Origin: an uncultured Alphaproteobacteria bacterium
GTDB lineage: Bacteria; Pseudomonadota; Alphaproteobacteria; SP197
NCBI GenBank assembly: GCA_938048755.1
Contig: CALIUG010000055.1
Location: 1-38,139, forward strand
Reading direction: 5' to 3'
DNA: 38,139 nucleotides
The number at the start of each line of letters is the position of its first letter. Positions within the stretch are counted from its first letter, which is position 1. Both the position numbers and the translations under genes were made by a program. This document shows positions 8,616-15,703 of the stretch, piece after piece. The notes under the pieces were generated by a model. It made no database searches. It worked only from the letters and a program-made list of their open reading frames with translations, and was not told the DNA's origin.

Positions 8616-8915
8616 TCAATTTGCGCATATGGTGAATTTTGAGCCCTGGCTGTCGTGAACACTTTTCGGTGGTGCGTCGTTGGCAAAGAACTCGTGCATC
8701 TTCGACGAGAGATAAATTTCTGTAATAATATCATATGGTTGGGAGGATCGAGCCTGCGCCAAATGACAAAGCGATCAGGCGATCCCGGGACGCAGAACCC
8801 AGCATGACAGGAGCGCTGGGCATTTCTTGGCAATGAGGTGTGAGGAGAGGGCTGTTTGCTCATTCTGGCTGCATCGCCTGGGGCGATCACCGATCAACGC
8901 TTACGGGATCCTGTC
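8616..8915. other. Gene-free stretch, locally AT-rich
   Basis: No convincing gene is seen here. The part around 8710-8740 (GATAAATTTCTGTAATAATATCATATGG) is much more AT-rich than its surroundings and is a plausible promoter or leader for the small membrane proteins that follow. A good GAGGAGAGG at 8842-8850 sits just before a TTG at 8856 that is in frame with the first small protein, so translation could begin there. Confidence 0.5.
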
Positions 8916-9065
8916 ATGTCCGCAACGACTTACACCTACATACCACCGCGCCGCAAAACGGCTCTCGGGGCCGCGGTCAGCCAGTTCATGAACACGGTTG
9001 GCGTTTCCATCTTTGCAACCTTCGGCGGACTGGCCTTTGCTTTTGCAACCCATCTGGTGATGTAA
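8916..9065 (+). CDS. Small single-pass membrane protein (49 aa)
   Basis: From ATG 8916 this encodes 49 residues: a basic, tyrosine-rich N-terminus (residues 1-24) and one hydrophobic helix (about 27-48) ending FATHLVM. The ORF track starts at TTG 8856, giving 69 residues; that start has a better Shine-Dalgarno (GAGGAG), so the true start is uncertain. The positive N-terminal side suggests an N-in topology. It is followed 100 bp later by a second 51-residue membrane protein of the same layout, so the two are probably related in function. I do not recognise the family. Reality of the gene rests on the clean helix and the paired arrangement. Confidence 0.55.
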   Translation: MSATTYTYIPPRRKTALGAAVSQFMNTVGVSIFATFGGLAFAFATHLVM

Positions 9066-9082
9066 CACCCAATGGGCAGGCA

Positions 9083-9098
9083 TGTGACCTCCGTCACG
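9083..9098. promoter_or_regulatory. CRP-like dyad between the two small genes
   Basis: TGTGA-CCTCCG-TCACG differs from the CRP/FNR-family pattern TGTGA-N6-TCACA at one base and is extended by flanking CA/TG. It lies 70 bp before the second small gene. Binding is inference from the pattern only. Confidence 0.4.
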
Positions 9099-9167
9099 TG
9101 CAGAATCGGCCCGCGTCCCCACATGATGACTACGGACATCGATCCGCATCAAAGGGACGAAATCGCC

Positions 9168-9323
9168 ATGATCTCACGCAACACCAAATCCATTGCCGCA
9201 CCTGCCAACAGGTCCGGTGGCGTCATTGGTGAGGAACTGCGTGCCATGGTCGCAGGCCTGATGATCACGGCCGTTGGTGCCATGATGGGGCTGGGCGCGG
9301 CCTACGCTTTCCACATCATCTAG
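9168..9323 (+). CDS. Small single-pass membrane protein (51 aa)
   Basis: I choose ATG 9168 (MISRNTK), preceded by AAGGGACGA, over the track start at 9072; the product has 51 residues. A polar N-terminus with basic residues (1-26) leads into one alanine/glycine/methionine-rich helix (about 27-50), MVAGLMITAVGAMMGLGAAYAFHII, with several small-xxx-small spacings that favour helix packing. Like the 49-residue protein before it, it ends a few residues after a histidine. The stop is 6 bp from the stop of the convergent ureohydrolase gene. Function and family are unknown to me. Confidence 0.55.
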   Translation: MISRNTKSIAAPANRSGGVIGEELRAMVAGLMITAVGAMMGLGAAYAFHII

Positions 9324-9329
9324 GCATTA

Positions 9330-10286
9330 TTAGGCCCGGTAATCGACACCGGGCAGGACACACAGCATCTCGAAGAGCATGTTGGCACCGACCAGAGCGG
9401 TGTTCCCGCTTGGGTCATAGGGTGGGGAAACCTCCACAAGGTCACATCCCACGAGATCAAGACCACGACATCCCCGGATGACTTCCATGGCCTGGCTGGT
9501 GGTCAGTCCGCCGACTTCCGGTGTGCCTGTTCCCGGCGCAAAGGCCGGATCCAGGCCGTCGATATCCATGGAGAGATAGACCGGGCCACCGGCGACCTTT
9601 TCGCGCACTTCCTCCATCAGGGGCGACAGCGATTTGTACCAGCACTCCTCGGCCTGAACGACGCGGAAGCCCTGCTGGCGAGGCCAGTCGAAATCGTCGG
9701 ATGCATAGCCGGAGCCGCGCAGGCCGATCTGGACCGTGCGGTTGCCGTCGATCAGGCCTTCTTCGACACAACGCCGGAATGGCGTGCCATGGGCGATCGG
9801 TTCACCGAACTGGTGGTCGTTGATGTCGGCATGGGCGTCGATATGAACCAGACCCACGGGCCCATGTTTTTCCTTGATCGCGCGCAGGATGGGGAAGGTG
9901 ATCGTGTGGTCCCCACCCAGTGTCATGGGAATGGCGTCATGGGCCAGGATGTTGTCAGCATAGAAGTTCGTGATGATGTCCATGCATTTGGGCAGATGGA
10001 ACGTGTTGATCGCGACATCGCCGATGTCGGCAACCTGAAGGCTGTCGAACGGCGCCGCCCGTGTTGCCATATTGTAGGGGCGGATCAGGCAGGATTCTGC
10101 GCGGATCTGACGTGGTCCGTGCCGTGTCCCCGCCCGGTTGGACGTTCCGATATCGAGCGGGACGCCGACAAAACAGGCGTCCAGACCCTGGGCGTCATCC
10201 TGCGTGGGCAACCGCAGCATGGTAGCGGGGCCGCCAAAGCGCGGCATGTCGTTGCCGCCCAGCGGCTGGTTCAGTTCACGGGCCAT
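9330..10286 (-). CDS. Ureohydrolase of the agmatinase/guanidinobutyrase family
   Basis: Start taken at 10286 (MARELNQ), with AGGGAGA just upstream, giving 318 residues, a typical length for guanidinobutyrase or guanidinopropionase. All expected binuclear manganese ligands are visible: H127 in GGDHT, D150, H152 and D154 in DAHAD, and D241 and D243 in SMDIDGLDP. The family hydrolyses a guanidino group to an amine plus urea. The AruI-like decarboxylase nearby makes 4-guanidinobutyrate a sensible substrate, giving GABA and urea, and a urease pair lies 16 kb away. Agmatine or guanidinopropionate are alternatives that motifs alone cannot exclude. Cytochrome b561 lies upstream on the same strand with an 81-bp gap. 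Confidence 0.92.
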   Translation of the reverse strand: MARELNQPLGGNDMPRFGGPATMLRLPTQDDAQGLDACFVGVPLDIGTSNRAGTRHGPRQIRAESCLIRPYNMATRAAPFDSLQVADIGDVAINTFHLPKCMDIITNFYADNILAHDAIPMTLGGDHTITFPILRAIKEKHGPVGLVHIDAHADINDHQFGEPIAHGTPFRRCVEEGLIDGNRTVQIGLRGSGYASDDFDWPRQQGFRVVQAEECWYKSLSPLMEEVREKVAGGPVYLSMDIDGLDPAFAPGTGTPEVGGLTTSQAMEVIRGCRGLDLVGCDLVEVSPPYDPSGNTALVGANMLFEMLCVLPGVDYRA

Positions 10287-10367
10287 GGTGCACGTCTCCC
10301 TTTTTCTTCTGACCGTTCTAGGAGTGGCGACGGCTGATGTCACGGCTTCATGGTGACTGCAGTGTCG

Positions 10368-10916
10368 TCAGGATCGTGTAGAGCGGCCCGTCAGCATCCT
10401 CACAAGGGTTGCATCGCGCGCGATGAAATGATGCTTCATGGCTCCGCCGACATGCAGCAGCAGGGCGACGAGCAGGATCCAGCCCCCGATGCCATGCACC
10501 TGGCCGGCCAGATCCCTGACCCATTCCACCTTTTCAGGCGCGGGAATTGAGAAGATGCCGTAGATGCTGACCGGATATCCCGCGAACAGGGTTTTCAGGA
10601 GACCTGAAAGCGGCATCACGATGACGGCGGCCAACAGAACCCAATGCATTATCTTGGCGGCTGTCATCTGCCAGCTCGGGAGTGTCGCGACAGCGGCCGG
10701 GAAGCCCTGGAACAGCCGCCACAGAACGCGCCAAGCCCCGAACACCAGGATCAGAACGCCGGTCGCCTTGTGGAAGTCCCTGAGGTTGCCGCGCAGTTCG
10801 CGGTCGCCGTCAAAATTGCCCAGGTAGAGTCCGATGCACAGGACCACGATGGTCGCAATGGCAATGGCCCAGTGATTGATGCGCGACGTGGCGTCATAGG
10901 TAGCGGGCTGCGGCAT
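10368..10916 (-). CDS. Cytochrome b561 family protein
   Basis: The 182-residue protein has four hydrophobic segments (about 13-33, 50-68, 87-108 and 140-160) and histidines in the places that bind two b-type hemes in the bacterial b561/CybB family: H15, H49, H141 and H155. It would sit in the inner membrane and pass electrons between the quinone pool and a periplasmic or membrane partner; some relatives act as superoxide:quinone oxidoreductases. RDFHKATG and HGIGGW are characteristic. No obvious partner gene is adjacent. Confidence 0.9.
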   Translation of the reverse strand: MPQPATYDATSRINHWAIAIATIVVLCIGLYLGNFDGDRELRGNLRDFHKATGVLILVFGAWRVLWRLFQGFPAAVATLPSWQMTAAKIMHWVLLAAVIVMPLSGLLKTLFAGYPVSIYGIFSIPAPEKVEWVRDLAGQVHGIGGWILLVALLLHVGGAMKHHFIARDATLVRMLTGRSTRS

Positions 10917-11010
10917 TGATCGTTCCCGGTTGTGTTGACGTCAGGCCCGGAACATACGCCATTTCCCGTCCGCGACCATCGCCAATGATGCCCGGGCCCG
11001 ATCAGAAGTA

Positions 11011-11235
11011 TCAGTTCCAGAATGGCCTGGATGCCTCATGGTCGGCGTCGCCGCGCGACACGCCGATGTCACGAAGCTGATCGTCGTCCAACGCGGCCAA
11101 CTGGCGACGTGTCACGGCATTGTGGCGCCACTTCAGGATCAGGCGCGCCGTGTAGGGACCCAGAGCATCCGAGGTCTGTTCGGATTTGCGGGCATAGCTT
11201 TCCAGGAATGTCAAAAAGTCATGGTAAGTTGTCAT
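11011..11235 (-). CDS. DUF1127 small protein (74 aa)
   Basis: The C-terminal half (residues 37-73), with RRQLAALDDDQLRDIGVSR and ending RPFWN, is the arginine-rich DUF1127 (YjiS-like) motif that is common in alphaproteobacteria. Family members are small stress- or growth-linked proteins, some of which bind RNA or interact with RNA turnover; that role is known only for a few. The N-terminal 30 residues are extra compared with the shortest members. The Shine-Dalgarno GGGAG, 6 bases before the start, lies within a perfect hairpin (11239-11262), which suggests control of translation. It is divergent from a LysR gene. Confidence 0.88.
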   Translation of the reverse strand: MTTYHDFLTFLESYARKSEQTSDALGPYTARLILKWRHNAVTRRQLAALDDDQLRDIGVSRGDADHEASRPFWN

Positions 11236-11238
11236 GGG

Positions 11239-11262
11239 TTACTCCCGTGTTTGAGGGAGTAA
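11239..11262 (-). promoter_or_regulatory. Hairpin sequestering the DUF1127 Shine-Dalgarno
   Basis: On the minus strand TTACTCCC-tcaaacac-GGGAGTAA is a perfect 8-bp stem with an 8-base loop. Its 3' arm contains the ribosome binding site GGGAG, positioned 6 bases before the ATG at 11235. In the mRNA the site would be paired until melted or displaced. The structure is seen directly; the regulatory role is inference. Confidence 0.65.
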
Positions 11263-11336
11263 TTGATTTAGGGGATGAGACAGAGCGCAGCAAACCATGT
11301 AAAATGGCATTGTCATGAAAAAAAGTCATAGCACCC

Positions 11337-12287
11337 ATGAGTCGTGACCTTCCACCCCTGAATGCCCTGCGCGCCTTTGAAGCCTCTGCGAGGCATCTCA
11401 GTTTCACGGCAGCCTCCCAGGAACTTCATGTCACCCAGGGAGCCGTCAGCCGTCATGTGAAAAACCTCGAAGAACGTCTGGGCATCCAGTTGTTTCATCG
11501 GCGTTCGCAGGGGCTGGATTTGACCGATGCGGCGCGGCGTTACCTGCCCGTCGTGCGTGACAGCTTCGACCGGCTGGCTGCGGCCACGGCGGAGTTGCGG
11601 CGTCCCCAGCTCGCCAGTGTGCTCACCGTATCTGCTTCGCCGAATTTCGCTTCGAAATGGCTGATTCACAGGCTGGGTGACTTTACCCGCGACTTCCCGG
11701 ATATCGATCTGCGCGTTGCTGCCGAGCAGCAGCACATTGATCTCTCGACATCGGATGTCGATATCGGCATTCGCCATGGCGAGGGGCAGTGGCAGGAACT
11801 CCATATGACGAAGCTGGTGGGTGAGCGGGTTTATCCCGTCATCAGCCCGGCTTTGCTGGCCAATGGCCCGCCCCTCGACACGCCTGAAGACCTGCGTCAC
11901 CACACCTTGCTGCGCGATCTCAGCTCCAACGACTGGCCGGCCTGGCTGAAGGCCGCCGGTGTCGAGGGTGTGGACGGTACCAAGGGGCCCTATTTCAACT
12001 TCACCAGCATGGCGCTTGATGCGGCCGTGGCAGGCCAGGGTGTGGCGTTGGCCAGGCGGGCGCTTGCCACCTATGACGTCCTGAGCGGAAGGCTGGTGCC
12101 GCTCTTCGATACCGAACTGCGATCCCGGCGGGGCTACTTTCTGGTCTGTCTGCCCTCACGTGCCCAGGAACCCAAGATCGTGCGTTTCCGCGAATGGATG
12201 CTTGCGCAGACACGACAGGATCGCGAGGCTCTGGCAGAGTCGCGGCAACGTCTGAAACGCGAACGAACAGGAGAGAGCCATGTCTGA
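11337..12287 (+). CDS. LysR-family regulator, GcvA-like
   Basis: This 316-residue regulator has the N-terminal winged helix-turn-helix (residues about 7-66, LNALRAFEASARHLSFTAASQELHVTQGAVSRHVKNLE) and a GcvA-type effector domain. A charged tail of some 25 residues (290-316, rich in R, E and Q) extends past the usual end. It overlaps the following SDR by 8 bp, so the two are co-transcribed and probably translationally coupled. That is unusual, since LysR genes are more often divergent from their target. No good Shine-Dalgarno stands before the ATG. Confidence 0.9.
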   Translation: MSRDLPPLNALRAFEASARHLSFTAASQELHVTQGAVSRHVKNLEERLGIQLFHRRSQGLDLTDAARRYLPVVRDSFDRLAAATAELRRPQLASVLTVSASPNFASKWLIHRLGDFTRDFPDIDLRVAAEQQHIDLSTSDVDIGIRHGEGQWQELHMTKLVGERVYPVISPALLANGPPLDTPEDLRHHTLLRDLSSNDWPAWLKAAGVEGVDGTKGPYFNFTSMALDAAVAGQGVALARRALATYDVLSGRLVPLFDTELRSRRGYFLVCLPSRAQEPKIVRFREWMLAQTRQDREALAESRQRLKRERTGESHV

Positions 12288-13056
12288 CAGTCCCATCATG
12301 ATCGTGACCGGTGGCAGCCGGGGTATCGGATCGGCCATTGCCCGCCTGGCGGGGGAGCGGGGCTATGACGTCTGCGTCAATTACACCTCTGCGGCCGACC
12401 GTGCCGAAGCCGTGGCTGAGGTTATCCGCAAGGCAGGCCAGCGTGCCATCACGGTGCAGGCTGATGTCTCCAAGCCGGACGATATCGAACGCCTGTTTGC
12501 CGAGACCGATGCGGGCCTTGGCAAGGTGGACGTGCTGGTCAACAACGCGGCGATCTCGATCGAAACGGCGGTGGTCGATCATGCCGTCGAAACCATCCGC
12601 AGTCAGATCGACACGAACCTTCTGGGGCCCATGCTGACCACACAACAGGCAATCCGCCGCATGGCGGCCAGCCGTGGCGGCAAGGGTGGGGTGATCGTCA
12701 ACATTTCGTCGATCTCGGCACTTTATGGCGGGTTGCCGACCGACGTTGTGTATGCCGGTACCAAAGGCGGGCTCGATGCCTTCACCATCGGCATTGCCAA
12801 GGAAGTCGCACCCGATGGCATTCGCGTCTGCGGCATCCGTCCCGGTCTCATCCGCACCGAAATCTGGGACAACAGCTTCGGTCAGGAAGAGGTTGTCGCC
12901 ATGGGTCAGCGCGGCGTGCCCTGGGGCCGCATCGGCGAAGTCGAGGAAATCGCCAATGCCACACTCTGGATGGCTTCACCGGAAGCCAGCTATGTCACCG
13001 GCGCCATCCTCAACGTGTCGGGCGGCCGCGAGACCTTTGTGCGCGGGGCCGGCTGA
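12280..13056 (+). CDS. Short-chain dehydrogenase/reductase (FabG-like)
   Basis: The 258-residue protein is a classical SDR: TGGSRGIG (10-17) for NAD(P), NNA (88-90), S143/S144 and the catalytic Y158-xxx-K162. The C-terminal GAILNVSGGRETFV region matches the tetramer-forming end of FabG-like enzymes. GGAGAG precedes the start inside the LysR coding region. Coupling to a LysR regulator suggests an inducible catabolic oxidoreductase; the substrate is unknown. Its stop is 3 bp from the convergent cytochrome stop. Confidence 0.92.
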   Translation: MSDSPIMIVTGGSRGIGSAIARLAGERGYDVCVNYTSAADRAEAVAEVIRKAGQRAITVQADVSKPDDIERLFAETDAGLGKVDVLVNNAAISIETAVVDHAVETIRSQIDTNLLGPMLTTQQAIRRMAASRGGKGGVIVNISSISALYGGLPTDVVYAGTKGGLDAFTIGIAKEVAPDGIRVCGIRPGLIRTEIWDNSFGQEEVVAMGQRGVPWGRIGEVEEIANATLWMASPEASYVTGAILNVSGGRETFVRGAG

Positions 13057-13059
13057 CGC

Positions 13060-14772
13060 TCAATCCACGGTCGGCACGGGCGAGGAGTAACCTGGACCCG
13101 TGACGTTGTTGCACCAAGCCGGTCCGAACTCGAGCGGTTCGATGGGGCAGGAGAAACGGAAGCCCCAGACGAAATCGGTCTGGATGCTGCGGATCTGCAG
13201 GCTCTCAAAGTTTCCGCCCAGGCCCCAGAGCTGGTTGATGCTGTAGAGCATGGGATTGGGTGTGCCGCTGGGGCTCTGGGGAATACCGGCATTGCTCAGC
13301 GAATTCTCGAAGATGGCGTGGATCAGCAGGCCATCTTCGTTGACCGCAGCGCGGGCATGGCAGCTGATGCAGGAGGCCGTGTTCACAAATCCTGCTTCCG
13401 TGACCGAATTGCCCAGACGTGTTTCATGGCCTTCGGAGGTGACCCAGTCTGTCTGGGTGCCTTTCAGGCGATAGGAACGCCAGGCGGCGTCCTGCTGTGT
13501 TGGTTGACCTGTCGTGTTCACATCACCCGCGGTGCCGATATCGAAGGCATCGAGGATCGTGGTGAGTTCGGGAGTCATCCGGTCAACGCCCAGATAGGTC
13601 TGGGCCAGATCAAAGGCCTCCAGGGACCTCCCGTCGATGGTGGTGAGCTTGTTGGGTGGGGTGTAGTTCCGCGCCACGGGGGGAAGGCCTGCTGCAACCG
13701 ACTCATCAATCGTGATGGTCTGGATGGTTTCGAAGCCGAAACTGTCGTTGCAGCCGATCCAGTCGCATCGGCCCTGGTTGGCGACATGCTCGAAGGTGGT
13801 CCAGAACCAGTTGGGGGTATCCTTTGACGAGATGTGGAACGAAACGGCGATGTAAGGCTCAGGCTCGTCCTTTTCGTCCCCGGACTGGGGCACCAGGTTC
13901 ATGGTGATGAAGGGATTTTCCGTGTCGTAGGGGTCGATGCCATAGGTCGGCGCTTCGCTGGCCGCGATCCAGTTGATCTTGACCATGACCGAACTGATGG
14001 GAAAGACGATGCTGGTGATCGGCGCAGGTGCGGCATGACTCACAGCCGGGTCAATCAACTCGGCCTGATAGGGGGCATAGGCTTCCGTCGCGCGTGCGTT
14101 GCGTTCGAACACGGCAGCCAGGCCATCGGTGAAGTAGAGCTCGTTGTCGAACAGATACTGCGTCATGACTTCGTTGCGATAGATGAGTTCGTCCTGAATA
14201 TCGCCGATCACGGCGGCACGCAGGGCATCGGGGACATCGTCCCACGTGGCGTCATCCGAACCTGTTGCATTGGCCAGGGTCACGCTATGGGCCTTGCTTG
14301 CGGCCTGGAGTTGATGGCTGGGGAAGCCCTCTGCGTCGCCGGGAAACACCGGACAGTGTTCGGGCGATCCGTCGTGGGAACTGCCAAGTTCCGGACAGCA
14401 GTTTTCCGTCAGCCCATCAGGGCCGCAACGCGGCCAGGGATCGTTGGGCCAGATCTGGCGGTCGGTTGACCAGTTTTCCCAGAACCCACCACTGACCGCA
14501 CGCACGAACAGCGACCAGGCAAAGGCGTCCGGGCAGGTCATGGCAGGGTTGGTGACCACCGCACCGAAGTCGATCCGGCCGTTTTGGACGGTCACGTCGC
14601 ATTCGGCAGCGTCGCGCACGTCGGACAGATAGAACATGGCGTAATCGATGGAGTCCGGCGGCGACGTCCCATCCTCGACCGTCTGTGCCTGAACGCTCGA
14701 GGTGCCAAGCACCAGAAATGCCAGTGCTGCCACGGTTGCGAAGTTTCCTGCGTATTTCATTGCCATTCCCAT
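13060..14772 (-). CDS. Large exported monoheme cytochrome c-like protein
   Basis: With start at 14772 (GGA 9 bases upstream; the track starts at 14793) the product has 570 residues. A signal peptide is clear: MKYAGNF..VAALAFLVLG..VQAQ. There is a single heme c motif CISCH at about residue 468, in a short segment near the C-terminus. The rest lacks other CxxCH motifs but has several cysteines (for example RCGPDGLTENCCPELG), probably disulfides. The long region before the heme has no domain I recognise. Such proteins act in the periplasm in electron transfer or oxidation of small molecules. It stands alone, convergent with the SDR and about 70 bp after the six-gene acyl-CoA operon on the same strand, so it could be read through from it. 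Confidence 0.75.
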   Translation of the reverse strand: MGMAMKYAGNFATVAALAFLVLGTSSVQAQTVEDGTSPPDSIDYAMFYLSDVRDAAECDVTVQNGRIDFGAVVTNPAMTCPDAFAWSLFVRAVSGGFWENWSTDRQIWPNDPWPRCGPDGLTENCCPELGSSHDGSPEHCPVFPGDAEGFPSHQLQAASKAHSVTLANATGSDDATWDDVPDALRAAVIGDIQDELIYRNEVMTQYLFDNELYFTDGLAAVFERNARATEAYAPYQAELIDPAVSHAAPAPITSIVFPISSVMVKINWIAASEAPTYGIDPYDTENPFITMNLVPQSGDEKDEPEPYIAVSFHISSKDTPNWFWTTFEHVANQGRCDWIGCNDSFGFETIQTITIDESVAAGLPPVARNYTPPNKLTTIDGRSLEAFDLAQTYLGVDRMTPELTTILDAFDIGTAGDVNTTGQPTQQDAAWRSYRLKGTQTDWVTSEGHETRLGNSVTEAGFVNTASCISCHARAAVNEDGLLIHAIFENSLSNAGIPQSPSGTPNPMLYSINQLWGLGGNFESLQIRSIQTDFVWGFRFSCPIEPLEFGPAWCNNVTGPGYSSPVPTVD

Positions 14773-14860
14773 GCGAAGTTCCGGATCAACCATTGCGGCT
14801 TGGTCTTATCTCGACAAGTCCTCTGATCCCCTGAGCTAGCGTATCGGGCGCATTGTGAGC

Positions 14861-15691
14861 TCATCGCCCCTTGAACACCGGCTTGCGTTTCTCGGCGAAG
14901 GAGCGGGGACCTTCCTTGGCGTCCTCACTAGACAGCATGCGGGTATAGATCGGGAGTGAACCGCCCTTGTCATCGCTGCCGCGCAGGGCTCTGAAGCAGT
15001 CGGGAATCGACATGTGCATGGTGTGACGTACCGCTTCCTTGCTGGCCTGCAGGGCGAGCGGGCCGCCTTCGGCCAGATGATCGGCGGTTTCGCGTGCCCG
15101 CTCCATCAGCTTGTCGGGCTCGACAATTTCGTTGATGAGGCCCCATTTCAGGGCTTCCTCGGCATCCATGCGTCGACCGGTGAGCAGGATATCCATGGCG
15201 ATGGAATGGGGCAGGCGGCGCGGCAGGATCTGAATGGCACCTGCATCGGCGATGAAGCCCATATGCACGTCGGGAATGAAGAACTTTGCATGGGGCACGG
15301 CATACTGGATGTCGCAGGCTAGGGCGATTTCCCAGCCGCCACCCACGGCATAACCGTTGATCGCCGCAATCACCGGCTTGTAGAGGTCCCACATCTCGGT
15401 AATGCCGGCAAAGCCGCCATCGTTCTTGTATTCGGTACTGTCGCCTGAAGCTTCGCCACTCTCGACGGCGTCGAACTCCGCTGCGCCTTCCTTGAGGTCC
15501 CAGCCTGGTGAAAAGAACTTCTCACCGGCGCCGGTGATGATGCCGACCAGCAGATCGGGATCGTCACGCAGGGTGGCGAAGGCTTTTGACAGACCCGCAG
15601 TAGCCTCGCGACCGATGGCATTGGCGGGCGGGTTGTCGAGTGTGATTTCCAGGACCTTGCCCCGGCGCTCAGTGTGGACGACGTTGCTCAT
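14861..15691 (-). CDS. CaiD-like enoyl-CoA hydratase (crotonase family)
   Basis: The 276-residue protein resembles carnitinyl-CoA dehydratase (CaiD): ITLDNPPANAI, FFSPGWDLKEGA, DGGFAGITE..DLYKPVIAAINGYAVGGGWE and SEDAKEGPRSFAEKRKPVFKGR align with CaiD from memory. The oxyanion-hole glycines (GWDL, GGGWE) are present. At the two catalytic glutamate positions of rat enoyl-CoA hydratase (E144, E164) this protein has aspartates, in IPDVHMG and AMDILLTG. It is the last gene of the operon, 12 bp after the synthetase, with the ribosome site GAGGA overlapping that gene's stop. Likely role: hydration of, or dehydration to, an alpha,beta-unsaturated acyl-CoA such as crotonobetainyl-CoA; the substrate is inference. 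Confidence 0.85.
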   Translation of the reverse strand: MSNVVHTERRGKVLEITLDNPPANAIGREATAGLSKAFATLRDDPDLLVGIITGAGEKFFSPGWDLKEGAAEFDAVESGEASGDSTEYKNDGGFAGITEMWDLYKPVIAAINGYAVGGGWEIALACDIQYAVPHAKFFIPDVHMGFIADAGAIQILPRRLPHSIAMDILLTGRRMDAEEALKWGLINEIVEPDKLMERARETADHLAEGGPLALQASKEAVRHTMHMSIPDCFRALRGSDDKGGSLPIYTRMLSSEDAKEGPRSFAEKRKPVFKGR

Positions 15692-15703
15692 GATGTTCTT
15701 TCC

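Noticed and set aside
8840-9232. 130-residue plus-strand ORF from GTG 8840
   Set aside because: It lies out of frame across both small membrane-protein genes, has no hydrophobic or domain pattern, and looks like a shadow.
8916-9323. Possible light-harvesting (LH alpha/beta) polypeptides
   Set aside because: Size and single helix are similar, but the helices lack the LH sequence pattern, the histidines sit near the C-terminal end, and no reaction-centre or pigment genes are nearby.
11265-11293. Candidate TTGCTG-17-TAAATC promoter for DUF1127
   Set aside because: The -10 is weak, and the expected transcription start near 11258 would cut into the 5' arm of the ribosome-site hairpin, so I do not report it.
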